Shown piece by piece: positions 11,008 to 19,499 of a stretch of 37,087 nucleotides of DNA. Source of the DNA: Alcanivoracaceae bacterium (GTDB taxonomy: Bacteria; Pseudomonadota; Gammaproteobacteria; Pseudomonadales; Alcanivoracaceae); NCBI GenBank assembly GCA_027324795.1, contig DAHVSB010000011.1, positions 1-37,087 on the forward strand, given 5' to 3'. Under the pieces are notes generated by a model. The model had not been told where the DNA came from and did not search any database. It worked only from the letters and a program-made list of their open reading frames with translations. How positions within the stretch are numbered: the stretch's first letter is position 1; each line of letters starts with the position of its first letter. The translations under genes were made by a program, and so were the position numbers.

Positions 11008-12725
11008 AGCTGTCCTCCTTGCGCGCTAACCTCACTGCTAGCATAAATAGGCTCTGGTGCATGAGGCTCAATATTTAACATGGGCAATACGCCCGACATA
11101 ATATGCGCGAACACGGGGGCCGCCACTAAACCGCCGTAATAGCCTCCTTCTTTTGGCTCATCCACCACTACCACAGTGACGATGCGAGGGTTTTCAGCCG
11201 GTGCTATGCCTGCAAACATGGCAAGGTATTTATCTTCCTCGTAGCTACCATTGGTGAGCTTACGCACCGTGCCTGTTTTACCAGCAATCCGATAACCAGG
11301 AACGCGGGCGCGGCTAGCTGTGCCTTCATTTACCACGCCCTCAAGCATTCGCACCATATCGTTTGCATGCTCAGCATCAATAATTTGCTCGCCCACCAGA
11401 GGCTGCTCCTGCTTAATCAGAGTAGCAGGAAGCAAATTGCCATTGTTAGCTAGCACGCCGTAAGCGCGCGCAAGCTGTAACGCGGTCACTGACACGCCGT
11501 AACCATAGGACAAGGTGGCCCGCTCAATCTCACGCCAATGCTGACGGTACGGAAGGCTGCCCTTTGCTTCCCCTGGGAAAGCCACGCCCGTGGTTGCGCC
11601 AAACCCAAAGCGACGCATAAATGCCGGCAACGCCTGGTCATCCATAATCAGTGCCACTTTGGTGGTAGCCACGTTGGAGGACTTTGCCAATATGGTGGGG
11701 ATATCAATAACCCCGTAGTTGCGAGCATCACGGATGAGTTTATTCGCCACTTTCAGGGTGCCTGGCGTGGTATCCACAGTGCTGCTCGCCTTCAGCAGTC
11801 CTTCTTCCATAGCCGCAGCAATGGTTAGGGGCTTAATCGTTGAACCAGGCTCAAACATATCGGTGACTGCACGATTGCGTAGTGCGCCCACCTGTACCCC
11901 TTCGCGGTTATTGGGGTTAAAACTTGGCTGATTCACCATGGCAAGAATCTCGCCAGTATGGGCATCTAATACCACTACGCTGCCACCTGCGGCTTTAGAT
12001 TTTTTCACCGCAGCCAGCAGCTCACGATAAGCAATGTATTGCAAACGCAAATCAATGCTAAGGGTCACGTCTGTGCCTGGACGAGCTTCTTTATCCACTT
12101 CAATTCCCTGGATTACGCGATTACGGTTATCGCGCACGTATTTTCGTCGCCCCTCGACACCCTTCAAACTGTCATTCAGAGCAAGCTCAAGCCCTTCTTG
12201 GCCTTGATCATCAATATTAGTAAACCCAATCACATGGCTTGTGACTTCGCCAGCAGGGTAATAACGACGATATTCTGTGCGGGAATAAATACCTGGCACA
12301 CCCTCAGCAAGTACAGACTGCGCCTGCAACGGCGCTAATCCACGAGCGAGATAAACAAACTTTTTGTTTTCGCGCCCGCGCACCATGTCTGCTATTTTGG
12401 CCTCGGAAACCACCTTGTTATGGCGCAAGCGCTGCCACTCTTGGCGGTGTTCCACTAGCTCGCTAGGATTGCCCCATAGCGTGGTCACTGGTGTGCTAAC
12501 TGCCAAGGGGCTACCTGTGCGATCGTAAATAACACCGCGGTGAGCCGCCAAAGGCTCGCTACGAAGGTTACGTTTTTCACCTTGGTTAGCCAAAAACTCA
12601 TGCTGCAGTACATGCAAATCAAACGCTCTAAAAGCTAGCAACAGCAACATAACGCCAAGCACACCCAATACAAACCATAGGCGCGCCACGCTTGGTGTCT
12701 TAATTGTCAGCTGCTGTTGACTCAT
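11004..12725 (-). CDS. ftsI: Septal peptidoglycan transpeptidase FtsI (PBP3)
   Basis: FtsI is the class B penicillin-binding protein that crosslinks septal peptidoglycan. The 573-residue protein has a short cytoplasmic tail, one membrane segment (about 15-33), the pedestal motif RGVIYDRTGSPLAVS, and the catalytic triad motifs: GSTIK (Ser295, Lys298), SSN at 349-351 and KTGT at 483-486. The start overlaps the ftsL stop, and the stop overlaps the murE start. Nothing in the catalytic motifs looks altered. Confidence 0.97.
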   Translation of the reverse strand: MSQQQLTIKTPSVARLWFVLGVLGVMLLLLAFRAFDLHVLQHEFLANQGEKRNLRSEPLAAHRGVIYDRTGSPLAVSTPVTTLWGNPSELVEHRQEWQRLRHNKVVSEAKIADMVRGRENKKFVYLARGLAPLQAQSVLAEGVPGIYSRTEYRRYYPAGEVTSHVIGFTNIDDQGQEGLELALNDSLKGVEGRRKYVRDNRNRVIQGIEVDKEARPGTDVTLSIDLRLQYIAYRELLAAVKKSKAAGGSVVVLDAHTGEILAMVNQPSFNPNNREGVQVGALRNRAVTDMFEPGSTIKPLTIAAAMEEGLLKASSTVDTTPGTLKVANKLIRDARNYGVIDIPTILAKSSNVATTKVALIMDDQALPAFMRRFGFGATTGVAFPGEAKGSLPYRQHWREIERATLSYGYGVSVTALQLARAYGVLANNGNLLPATLIKQEQPLVGEQIIDAEHANDMVRMLEGVVNEGTASRARVPGYRIAGKTGTVRKLTNGSYEEDKYLAMFAGIAPAENPRIVTVVVVDEPKEGGYYGGLVAAPVFAHIMSGVLPMLNIEPHAPEPIYASSEVSAQGGQL

Positions 12726-13000
12726 GGTCGTACCACCACTCTATGCTGAGACGTTGGCTGAATCATATTGAGTTCTTCACGTGCTATGCGCTCAACACGC
12801 GCGTAAGAACCCCAAGTACTATGCTCTAGCAACAGCTGCCCCCACTCTGTATGAAGGCGGCTTTGCTCACGTTGCAATTGCTGGGATGTATTAGTAAGTT
12901 TGCGCGTTTCATGCACGCTATAGCTCACGGCAAAAGCGCTGCTCACCACGAGGCAAGCGAGCAAATATGGTGTTAATGTATGTGTCTTGTGCGCAGTCAT
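12722..13000 (-). CDS. ftsL: Cell division protein FtsL
   Basis: FtsL is a small bitopic membrane protein that forms a coiled coil with FtsB and activates FtsW/FtsI. From the ATG at 13000 it has 92 residues: a short N-terminal tail, a membrane segment at about 10-27 (LTPYLLACLVVSSAFAVSY), then a heptad-like helix (about 31-58) and a short C-terminal stretch with ARVERIAREELNM typical of FtsL. A GTG at 13006 overlapping the rsmH stop would add two residues, but the GAGGG ribosome site is better spaced for the ATG. Sequence conservation in this family is low; the assignment rests on topology, length and position between rsmH and ftsI. Confidence 0.92.
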   Translation of the reverse strand: MTAHKTHTLTPYLLACLVVSSAFAVSYSVHETRKLTNTSQQLQREQSRLHTEWGQLLLEHSTWGSYARVERIAREELNMIQPTSQHRVVVRP

Positions 13001-13002
13001 TA

Positions 13003-13929
13003 TCACACCCTCTCCGCTATGCGCAGCACAGCGCTACGGGCACGTACATTTGTTTTCAATTCATCCTTGCCCGCTTTAATGGCGCGCCCCACTAAACGCA
13101 CCTTGGCTTCTTGCTCCACATAGGGCATACCTTTGGTTTGTGGAGCTCTACCCGCCGCATCACGCAAGAACAACTTCACCATGCGATCTTCCAGTGAATG
13201 GAAACTAATAACAGCCAAGCGCCCACCCGGCGCTAACGCATCTATGCTTTGTTCTAGCACAGCCTCTAGGGCGGCTAATTCTTGATTCACATGAATACGA
13301 ATAGCCTGAAAACTTCTTGTGGCGGGATGCTTACCTGGTGCGCCACGCCCAACAACGGCAGCGATTAAACTTGCAAGCTGCGTAGTACGAGTAATAGGAG
13401 CCTGTTCACGCTCTTGAACAATACGCTTGGCAATCCAGCGAGACTTGCGCTCCTCACCATAGCGATACAAGACGTTGGCAATATCCTCTTCTGCTGCACT
13501 GGCGAGCCACTCTGCTGCGCTTTGTCCTGAGGTAGGGTCCATGCGCATATCCAGCGGCCCCTCGCGCAAAAAACTAAAGCCGCGCTCAGGGTCATCAAGC
13601 TGTGGCGAGGACACACCCAAATCAAGCAAGACACCAGACAGTAAACTGCCTGCTTGTTCCACAATACTAGGCAAGCAATCAAAACGTGACGCCACCATGG
13701 TAAAGCGAGGCTCCTCATGGGCTAATTGCTCGCCCACTGCCACCGCTTGCGGGTCTCTATCAATGCCAAACAAACGCGCTTGTTCGCCAAGCTTTGCCAA
13801 TAAAGCGCGGCTATGTCCTCCGCGCCCAAAAGTACCATCCACATAAACGCCCTGGAGGTCGGTGGGAAGCAACTCCAACACCTCTTCTAGCAAAACAGAC
13901 TCATGTGAATATTCGTTTGCTGTCAGCAT
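13003..13929 (-). CDS. rsmH: 16S rRNA (cytosine1402-N4)-methyltransferase RsmH
   Basis: RsmH (MraW) methylates N4 of C1402 in the ribosomal decoding centre, using S-adenosylmethionine. From the ATG at 13929 it has 308 residues, the usual length. It shows SHESVLLEEVLELL, the SAM-binding motif VDGTFGRGGHSRALL, LLDLGVSSPQLDDPERGFSF, PATRSFQAIRIHVNQEL and ISFHSLEDRMVKLF. The frame is open further upstream to 14025, but that stretch lies over mraZ and does not match the family. The ATG follows the mraZ stop by two bases. Its partner enzyme RsmI, which makes the 2'-O-methyl of the same base, lies just beyond rnpB. Confidence 0.96.
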   Translation of the reverse strand: MLTANEYSHESVLLEEVLELLPTDLQGVYVDGTFGRGGHSRALLAKLGEQARLFGIDRDPQAVAVGEQLAHEEPRFTMVASRFDCLPSIVEQAGSLLSGVLLDLGVSSPQLDDPERGFSFLREGPLDMRMDPTSGQSAAEWLASAAEEDIANVLYRYGEERKSRWIAKRIVQEREQAPITRTTQLASLIAAVVGRGAPGKHPATRSFQAIRIHVNQELAALEAVLEQSIDALAPGGRLAVISFHSLEDRMVKLFLRDAAGRAPQTKGMPYVEQEAKVRLVGRAIKAGKDELKTNVRARSAVLRIAERV

Positions 13930-13931
13930 GA

Positions 13932-14381
13932 TTAAAACGCCAGTTCCTGAACAACCGCTGGCATTACCTCCGGCGCAAGCTGTTGATATTTCTCTTGTTC
14001 TGCTAGCCAGCTCTCTTCGCTCCACACTTCGAAGCGCGTGATTTGTCCCACCAGCATGGCTTTTTTATCTAATCGAATAAGTTCTCGTAATTCTGCGGGT
14101 ATTAAGAAGCGTCCATTGCCATCCATTTCCACTTCTACCGCTTGACCCAGAAAACGACGCTTGAGGTAGCGCACTTCGGGAGCGGAATCAGGTAGGGATG
14201 CCACGGATTCTGCAATTTTTTGCCACTTATCTTCTGGGTAAAGTGCCAAACAGCCGTCATAAGGGTGTTGCGTAAGCACAAGACGTCCCTCGCATGCCTC
14301 TTGAAGGCGCTCGCGATAACGGGTGGGAATTGCCATCCTTCCCTTTGCGTCTACGTTGAGGGCCGTGCGCCCACTGAACAT
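13932..14381 (-). CDS. mraZ: Transcriptional regulator MraZ
   Basis: MraZ is an AbrB/SpoVT-type DNA-binding protein that represses its own dcw operon by binding tandem repeats upstream of mraZ. The 149-residue product has the duplicated fold: FSGRTALNVDAKGRMAIPTRYRE (first half) and VEVEMDGNGRFLIPAELRE (second half), each with the conserved D-x-(K/N)-GR-(M/F) segment. Length is normal. It is the first gene of the operon, behind a 5' leader of about 110 nt that holds a hairpin, the repeat operator and a promoter. Confidence 0.96.
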   Translation of the reverse strand: MFSGRTALNVDAKGRMAIPTRYRERLQEACEGRLVLTQHPYDGCLALYPEDKWQKIAESVASLPDSAPEVRYLKRRFLGQAVEVEMDGNGRFLIPAELRELIRLDKKAMLVGQITRFEVWSEESWLAEQEKYQQLAPEVMPAVVQELAF

Positions 14382-14435
14382 TGTGCTGTGCTCCCAGATG
14401 AATTTGGTACTTGGCTTATGGTTATTGTTTTCATT

Positions 14436-14456
14436 GGTAAGAAATGTCTTCTTACC
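14436..14456 (-). other. Perfect 8-bp hairpin in the mraZ leader
   Basis: GGTAAGAA (arm) and TTCTTACC (arm) enclose a 5-nt loop, giving a perfect stem-loop in the untranslated leader between the MraZ boxes and the mraZ ATG. No U-run follows, so it is not a standard terminator. It could stabilise the mRNA or bind a protein; no function is shown. Confidence 0.5.
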
Positions 14457-14466
14457 ACCTAAAAAC

Positions 14467-14503
14467 CCACTTTACACCACTTTGCTCCACTTTGTGACAC
14501 TTT
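14467..14503 (-). promoter_or_regulatory. MraZ operator: four AAAGTG boxes at 10-bp spacing
   Basis: Read on the minus strand, AAAGTGT, AAAGTGG, AAAGTGG and AAAGTGG begin exactly 10 bp apart (plus-strand copies at 14497-14503, 14487-14493, 14477-14483, 14467-14473). MraZ is known to bind such tandem boxes (TGGG-type in E. coli, AAAGTG-type in Mycoplasma). The first box overlaps the predicted -10 element, which fits repression by blocking RNA polymerase. Confidence 0.85.
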
Positions 14504-14528
14504 AGTGTCTTGCCAATTGGCTAGTCAA
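14499..14528 (-). promoter_or_regulatory. Predicted dcw operon promoter upstream of mraZ
   Basis: On the minus strand TTGACT (14523-14528) and TAAAGT (14499-14504) are separated by 18 bp, matching a sigma70 -35 element well and a -10 element moderately (4 of 6). The -10 sits in the first MraZ box. It lies between the rnpB terminator and the operator repeats, as expected for the operon's main promoter. Confidence 0.65.
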
Positions 14529-14603
14529 GCAAAGGAACACAGCAACGCTATAAAAAATCATTAACTCTCAACGACTTAATTGTTTTTTACTAAAAAGAGC
14601 AAT

Positions 14604-14635
14604 AAAAAAGGCCGCTGAGCTTAGCATCAACGACC
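14604..14635 (-). terminator. Rho-independent terminator downstream of rnpB
   Basis: On the minus strand GGTCGTTGA and TCAGCGGCC pair over 9 bp (two G-U wobbles) around an 8-nt loop, and are followed directly by six T. It lies about 83 nt past the rnpB 3' end and just before the mraZ promoter, so it insulates the dcw operon from rnpB transcription. Confidence 0.8.
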
Positions 14636-14717
14636 TACGGGAAGAAAACTAGAATTTACTTTAAGTTAGATAGCCAAAAAGAATAATTAACAATAAAAAA
14701 TTGATATTTAAAAATAT

Positions 14718-15062
14718 AGCCAACCGATAAGCCGGGTTCTGTCGTGGACAGCCATTCATCTAGGATGCTTGTCGCCAAGCACCTCAAGCGACCTACCCGA
14801 ATCCAGTACGAGCAGCACCGTTGGATTCCTATTTGGTCTTGCTCCGAGTGGGGTTTACCTTGCCATTCTAGTTACCTAGAACGCGGTGCGCTCTTACCGC
14901 ACCTTTTCACCCTTACCTTGCAAGCAAGGCGGTTTGTTTTCTGTGGCACTAGCCGTCACTGCATCATCGCTAACGCAGCGCCCAGGCGTTACCTGGCACT
15001 CTGCTCTTTGGAGCCCGGACTTTCCTCTCGTAGCAACGCTACCAGCGGCTGTCTGGTTGGCC
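14718..15062 (-). ncRNA. rnpB: RNase P RNA (type A)
   Basis: This is the catalytic RNA that trims the 5' ends of tRNA precursors. The minus strand carries the universal segments: GAGGAAAGTCCGGGCTCC (15011-15028), the GCCACAGAAAACAAACCGCC region, GGTAAGGGTGAAA, the P15/P16 stretch GACCAAATAGG and, at the 3' end, ATGAATGGCTGTCCACGACA then GAACCCGGCTTAT. P1 closes by pairing the 5' GGCCAACC with the 3' GGTTGGCT, which sets both ends to within a few nucleotides. Total length is about 345 nt. The P3 arm appears shorter than in E. coli. Open frames across this interval on either strand are spurious. Confidence 0.97.
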
Positions 15063-15067
15063 AAAGC

Positions 15068-15096
15068 AGTGTATGGGCTTCACCCAGGCGAAGCAA
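15068..15096 (-). promoter_or_regulatory. Possible rnpB promoter
   Basis: TTGCTT (15091-15096) and TACACT (15068-15073) on the minus strand are spaced by 17 bp, and the -10 lies 6 nt before the inferred 5' end of rnpB. The -35 match is weak (3 of 6). The spacer holds a GCTTC...GAAGC inverted repeat directly after the rsmI stop codon. Confidence 0.4.
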
Positions 15097-15097
15097 G

Positions 15098-15931
15098 CTA
15101 TTTGCCTTCTTGTTCAAGCAACCATTGGTACAGCGCTTGGCGTTTCTCTCCTGTGAACTCCGCCAACACCTTAGCCACTCGAGCGGCGGGTAGTTCCTGC
15201 AATAAACGTTTAGCCAGTGGCTGCCATTGCGTATTAGCAAAGTGCTGCTGCTCGCCTGGCCCCAGCACCAACACTATTTCACCCTTTTGCTGATTAAGAT
15301 CCGCCGTCACCCATTCCAACAACTCAGCCACGGGAGCCCTGCGCACCGTCTCAAAGTTTTTAGTGAGCTCTCGACACAAGGCAACCTCGCGCTCCGCCGC
15401 GCCTGCGTCCACCAGTTGTTCTAACAAGGATACCAAGCGGTGAGGCGCTTCAAAAATCACAGTGGTGCAACCACTATCCAAAGAGCGTTGAAGGGCATCG
15501 CGACGCACCTTGCCTTTAGCGGGTAAAAAACCTAAAAACAAAAATTCATCGGTGGGCAGCCCTGCCACCGCTAACGCGGCTAACACAGCGCTCGCTCCTG
15601 GCACGGGCACCACTTGGATGCCTGCCTCTTGGCAAGCTCTTACCAAACGATAACCTGGGTCGCTCACCAATGGTGTGCCTGCATCTGAAACCAACGCTAG
15701 ACTCTCGCCTTGCTGCAAGCGTTCAACCAATTGCGGGGTACGTTCTCGCTCATTGTGATCGTGGTAACTCACTAAGCGCGCTTGAATCCCGAGCGCATCC
15801 AGTAACACGCCTGTGCGGCGCGTATCTTCTGCTGCCACAGCAGCAACATCTTGCAAAACGCTTTGCGCGCGTTCGCTAATATCTGCCACATTCCCAATAG
15901 GTGTACTCACCACATATAAAACGCCGCTCAT
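15098..15931 (-). CDS. rsmI: 16S rRNA (cytidine1402-2'-O)-methyltransferase RsmI
   Basis: RsmI methylates the 2'-O of C1402 in 16S rRNA, the same nucleotide modified by RsmH. The 277-residue protein shows YVVSTPIGNVADISERA at the N-terminus, AAEDTRRTG, YHDHNERER, SDAGTPLVSDPGYRLV and VPGASAVLAALAVAGLPTDEF, all signatures of this tetrapyrrole-methylase-like family, then PAKGKVRRDAL. A GGTGG ribosome site precedes the ATG. It is transcribed away from lpoA, and its stop lies 36 nt upstream of the rnpB 5' end. Confidence 0.96.
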   Translation of the reverse strand: MSGVLYVVSTPIGNVADISERAQSVLQDVAAVAAEDTRRTGVLLDALGIQARLVSYHDHNERERTPQLVERLQQGESLALVSDAGTPLVSDPGYRLVRACQEAGIQVVPVPGASAVLAALAVAGLPTDEFLFLGFLPAKGKVRRDALQRSLDSGCTTVIFEAPHRLVSLLEQLVDAGAAEREVALCRELTKNFETVRRAPVAELLEWVTADLNQQKGEIVLVLGPGEQQHFANTQWQPLAKRLLQELPAARVAKVLAEFTGEKRQALYQWLLEQEGK

Positions 15932-16108
15932 GGCTCACCACCCTTAATGAATAAAAGTGCCATGGTAATAATAACTAGCGAAATATGCAGCCGATAAAAA
16001 ATGATAACTTGAGCACTAGCACAATGATTTACCCTCAAGGCATGGATGCTTATTGTTGAGACGTCTACAATGTAGCTCTTATTTTTAACTGAGCGCCTAG
16101 GTATTACT

Positions 16109-17953
16109 ATGCATATACGGGTTCTAGCCTTTGTTTTCGTTTTAGCCGCCATCGGATTGAGCGGCTGTAGCAGCACGCCAAGCAGCAGCCAAGTCGCCCA
16201 CCCGCCTAGCAGCAGCTCACAAGCAAAAGATGCACTAGCCAATGCGCCCAAACGCAAGCGCGCAGAACTCGCCCTAGCGTGGGCCGAGCAGTATATTTCT
16301 GAGCAACGCTACGCCGAAGCACTAGAGATGCTTGAAAGCATAGATGTTGATGAGCTAAGCAATACTGACCACCAACTACATTGGTATCAAATGACAACCT
16401 ACGCTTTGCTGAGCGAAGGTCATACTCGGAAAGCAAGCATTTTATTAGGTGACCCACGGCTCGAGAAACTGATCGAGCAAGGTGATTCCAACACCCGTGC
16501 TCAATTTGACTTGCTACGTTCTGACATTTTGGCCCTAGAAGGGAAAATCAAAGAAAGCCTTATTCTTCGCTTTCGCTTCGACTCACAGCTCGATGAAACG
16601 GAACAAGCTTATAATCAGCAGCTTATCTGGCAGCTTCTTACGCAGCTTTCCGCCACTGAACTTGATGAGCTAGCCAATCACAGCAACCTTAATGGTCGCG
16701 GCTGGGTTGAGTTAGCACAACTCTATAAAAACGAACGCCTTGGCTTAGAAGAGCAAATTAAACAATTACACCAATGGCAACGCCGCTGGTGGCAGCATGC
16801 GGCCATTAGTAACCCACCTAAAGATATTGCCAGCCTTGAGCAGGCGCTAAAAAATCGCCCTCGCCATATTGCCGTCTTACTGCCAGAGCAAGGTGCGGTG
16901 GCCAATGCCGCCCATGCCTTACGCGACGGCATACTAGCGGCTTATTATATCAGTGCTGAACAAGGCCACGACACGCCAGAGCTGCGTTTTTATGATAGTG
17001 CTGATAAAGACACGGATATTGTGGCTCTTTACCACAAGGCCATAGACGATGGAGCTGAACTCGTTATTGGTCCCCTCGAAAAAGACAAAGTAATAACGCT
17101 TGCCCGTCAAAAAACCTTGCCCGTGGACGTTTTATCCTTGAACTACCACGAGCAAGAAGCTGCTCCCGAGAACTTAATTCAATTTGGTCTGTCGCCTGAG
17201 GATGAAGCCACGCAAATAGCTCAATTAGCGCACCAACAAGGCCTTAGCCACATGGGGTTACTATTTCCTGATAGCACCACTGGAGAGCGCACCGCTTTTG
17301 CCTTTTCCCAAGCCTGGGAACAGCTTGGTGGCGAGGTTGTAGACCAACAAAGTTATGGGCAAGACGCTAACGAGGCTGTAAGCCGTTTGCTGAAAGTTGA
17401 TGCTTATCAGGCACGAACACAGCGTAATAAAAACGTTAGCCGCAAAGATATTGATGCCATTTTTGTCGTGGCCACAGCAGAACAGGGCCGGCAAATTAAA
17501 CCAGCCATAGATTTTTACCACGGCAATCACCTTCCCATTTTTAGCACTTCCATGATTTATGATGCGCAGCCTAACCGCCAACGTGACAACGATTTAAACC
17601 GCATTCAGTTTGTGGATATCCCTTGGCTGCTAACACCAGACACCCACTTTTACAACGCTGTTCAAGAGGCGTGGCCGAGAACCCACGGTCGCTATGAGCG
17701 CATCTTTGCCCTTGGCGTAGATGCCTACCAAATGTCGCAGCGTTTAGCGTTAATGAAAACCTCAGCCCGCAACCGCATGGAAGGTTTAACAGGTACGCTT
17801 ACCTTAAAAGAACAAAGCATTAAACGAACCCTGCTACCCGCCAAGTTTGTTCGTGGCGAAGCAACCTATGATGCGAGCAATGAGTTACCCCATGAACCCG
17901 TTCTCCCCGTCGAAGCCCTTAACCCCTCAGCAACAAGCGGGGGCAGCCGCTGA
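16109..17953 (+). CDS. lpoA: Penicillin-binding protein activator LpoA
   Basis: LpoA is an outer membrane lipoprotein that spans the periplasm and stimulates the transpeptidase activity of PBP1A. The 614-residue product begins with a lipoprotein signal (hydrophobic core, lipobox LSGC, lipidated Cys20), then a Ser-rich linker, a helical TPR-like N-terminal domain (about 45-240) and a periplasmic-binding-protein-like C-terminal domain (about 250-600; HIAVLLPEQGAVANAAHALRDG and VIGPLEKDKV resemble that fold). It starts a plus-strand operon with yraN, the SIS gene and dolP, in the order I recall from Pseudomonas. No strong promoter is visible in the 177 bp between rsmI and lpoA, and the ribosome site is weak. 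Confidence 0.93.
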   Translation: MHIRVLAFVFVLAAIGLSGCSSTPSSSQVAHPPSSSSQAKDALANAPKRKRAELALAWAEQYISEQRYAEALEMLESIDVDELSNTDHQLHWYQMTTYALLSEGHTRKASILLGDPRLEKLIEQGDSNTRAQFDLLRSDILALEGKIKESLILRFRFDSQLDETEQAYNQQLIWQLLTQLSATELDELANHSNLNGRGWVELAQLYKNERLGLEEQIKQLHQWQRRWWQHAAISNPPKDIASLEQALKNRPRHIAVLLPEQGAVANAAHALRDGILAAYYISAEQGHDTPELRFYDSADKDTDIVALYHKAIDDGAELVIGPLEKDKVITLARQKTLPVDVLSLNYHEQEAAPENLIQFGLSPEDEATQIAQLAHQQGLSHMGLLFPDSTTGERTAFAFSQAWEQLGGEVVDQQSYGQDANEAVSRLLKVDAYQARTQRNKNVSRKDIDAIFVVATAEQGRQIKPAIDFYHGNHLPIFSTSMIYDAQPNRQRDNDLNRIQFVDIPWLLTPDTHFYNAVQEAWPRTHGRYERIFALGVDAYQMSQRLALMKTSARNRMEGLTGTLTLKEQSIKRTLLPAKFVRGEATYDASNELPHEPVLPVEALNPSATSGGSR

Positions 17954-18302
17954 GCAATTCGCCAGCCAATGGTTAGCTGCGCGCGGGTTAATTCCAATAA
18001 CGCACAATTATCATTGTGCTTATGGCGAGCTTGATATCGTTGCGCGCCACGAGGATACTTTGGTTTTTATTGAAGTTCGCTATCGTAAAGGAACAAGCCA
18101 TGGCGGCGCTTTAGCTTCTGTGACCAGACATAAACAACGTCGTATTGCGCAAGCCGCCATGCATTATTTACAAACCCACGAGGTGGCAGCCACAGTAAAT
18201 TGCCGCTTTGACGTTGTGGGGGTTTGTAAAAACAATTATGAACAATGGCAATGCCACTGGGTCCAAGGTGCATTTGAATACGATGACGCATTGCCACTAT
18301 AG
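17892..18302 (+). CDS. yraN: YraN family putative endonuclease (UPF0102)
   Basis: A conserved protein with a PD-(D/E)XK nuclease fold; its cellular role is unsettled. From the ATG at 17892 it has 136 residues, with the family core GELDIVARHEDTLVFIEVRYR (acidic residues E, D and E-x-R of the nuclease motif), SVTRHKQRRIAQAAMHYL and CRFDVVGV. It overlaps the end of lpoA by 62 bp in another frame. The open frame continues to a TTG at 17847; several ATG codons lie between (for example 17868), so the exact start is uncertain. Confidence 0.88.
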   Translation: MNPFSPSKPLTPQQQAGAAAEQFASQWLAARGLIPITHNYHCAYGELDIVARHEDTLVFIEVRYRKGTSHGGALASVTRHKQRRIAQAAMHYLQTHEVAATVNCRFDVVGVCKNNYEQWQCHWVQGAFEYDDALPL

Positions 18303-18899
<597 letters not shown>

Positions 18900-18901
18900 T
18901 A

Positions 18902-19498
18902 GTGTTTCTTACCCTACAGATGCGGCACATTTTATTGCTATTTTTGTTAGCAACTCTCTCAGGCTGCGCGAGCATGCTAGCGCCTATGAGTGAAGCGCCC
19001 ACGGACCAAAACCACGGTAAGCGCACTTTTGGTGCCAAAGTAGAAGACCACAATATTGAGCGCAAAACCAAAATTAACCTTTATCGTAGCGCTCCCAACA
19101 TACGTGATGATGGCAAGGTAAAAGTTATTAGTATTAACGGTAACGTTTTACTAGTGGGTGAGGTGGCTGATCAAACCCTTAAGCAGGACGCTGGAAAAAT
19201 AGCCAAGCAAATTCGTCACGTGCGTAGCGTCCATAACGAAGTTGCTGTACGAGAGAAGGCATCGGTATTTTCCAATATTAGCGACACCTGGATAACGACT
19301 AAAACCAAAACCCGTTTACTGTTAGCAAGCCAAGTCCCTGGACGCCGCACCAAGGTTGTTACCCGCCGTGGCGTAGTTTACATCATGGGCTTAATGACTA
19401 AGGCAGAAGCAGATGCTGTGGTAAAACGTGTGCAACGGGTTTACGGAGTGCAGAAAATCGTAAAAATCATTGAGTACATTGATATTCCAGAGGCATAA
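18902..19498 (+). CDS. dolP: Dual BON-domain outer membrane lipoprotein DolP (YraP)
   Basis: DolP supports outer membrane integrity in gammaproteobacteria. The GTG at 18902 is chosen because a GGAG site lies 7 nt before it; an ATG at 18920 is an alternative. The 198-residue product has a lipoprotein signal ending in LSGC (Cys22), then two BON domains: about 52-115 (KVKVISINGNVLLVGEV) and about 127-195 (NISDTWITTKTKTRLL, then VVTRRGVVYIMGLM). It closes the lpoA operon and ends 1 bp from the oppositely oriented SulP gene, with no visible terminator between them. Confidence 0.93.
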   Translation: MFLTLQMRHILLLFLLATLSGCASMLAPMSEAPTDQNHGKRTFGAKVEDHNIERKTKINLYRSAPNIRDDGKVKVISINGNVLLVGEVADQTLKQDAGKIAKQIRHVRSVHNEVAVREKASVFSNISDTWITTKTKTRLLLASQVPGRRTKVVTRRGVVYIMGLMTKAEADAVVKRVQRVYGVQKIVKIIEYIDIPEA

Positions 19499-19499
19499 C

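Noticed and set aside
13930-14025. Extended rsmH N-terminus
   Set aside because: The extra 32 codons lie inside mraZ in another frame and do not match RsmH, which begins at MLTANEYSHESVLL.
14744-15293. Open reading frames of 135-149 codons on the plus strand
   Set aside because: They lie over rnpB and the end of rsmI on the opposite strand; the RNA motifs and rsmI explain the sequence, and the translations resemble no protein.
15932-16108. Promoters for rsmI and lpoA
   Set aside because: Only weak matches (for example TACAAT without a -35 at proper distance) were found, so no promoter is called in this gap.
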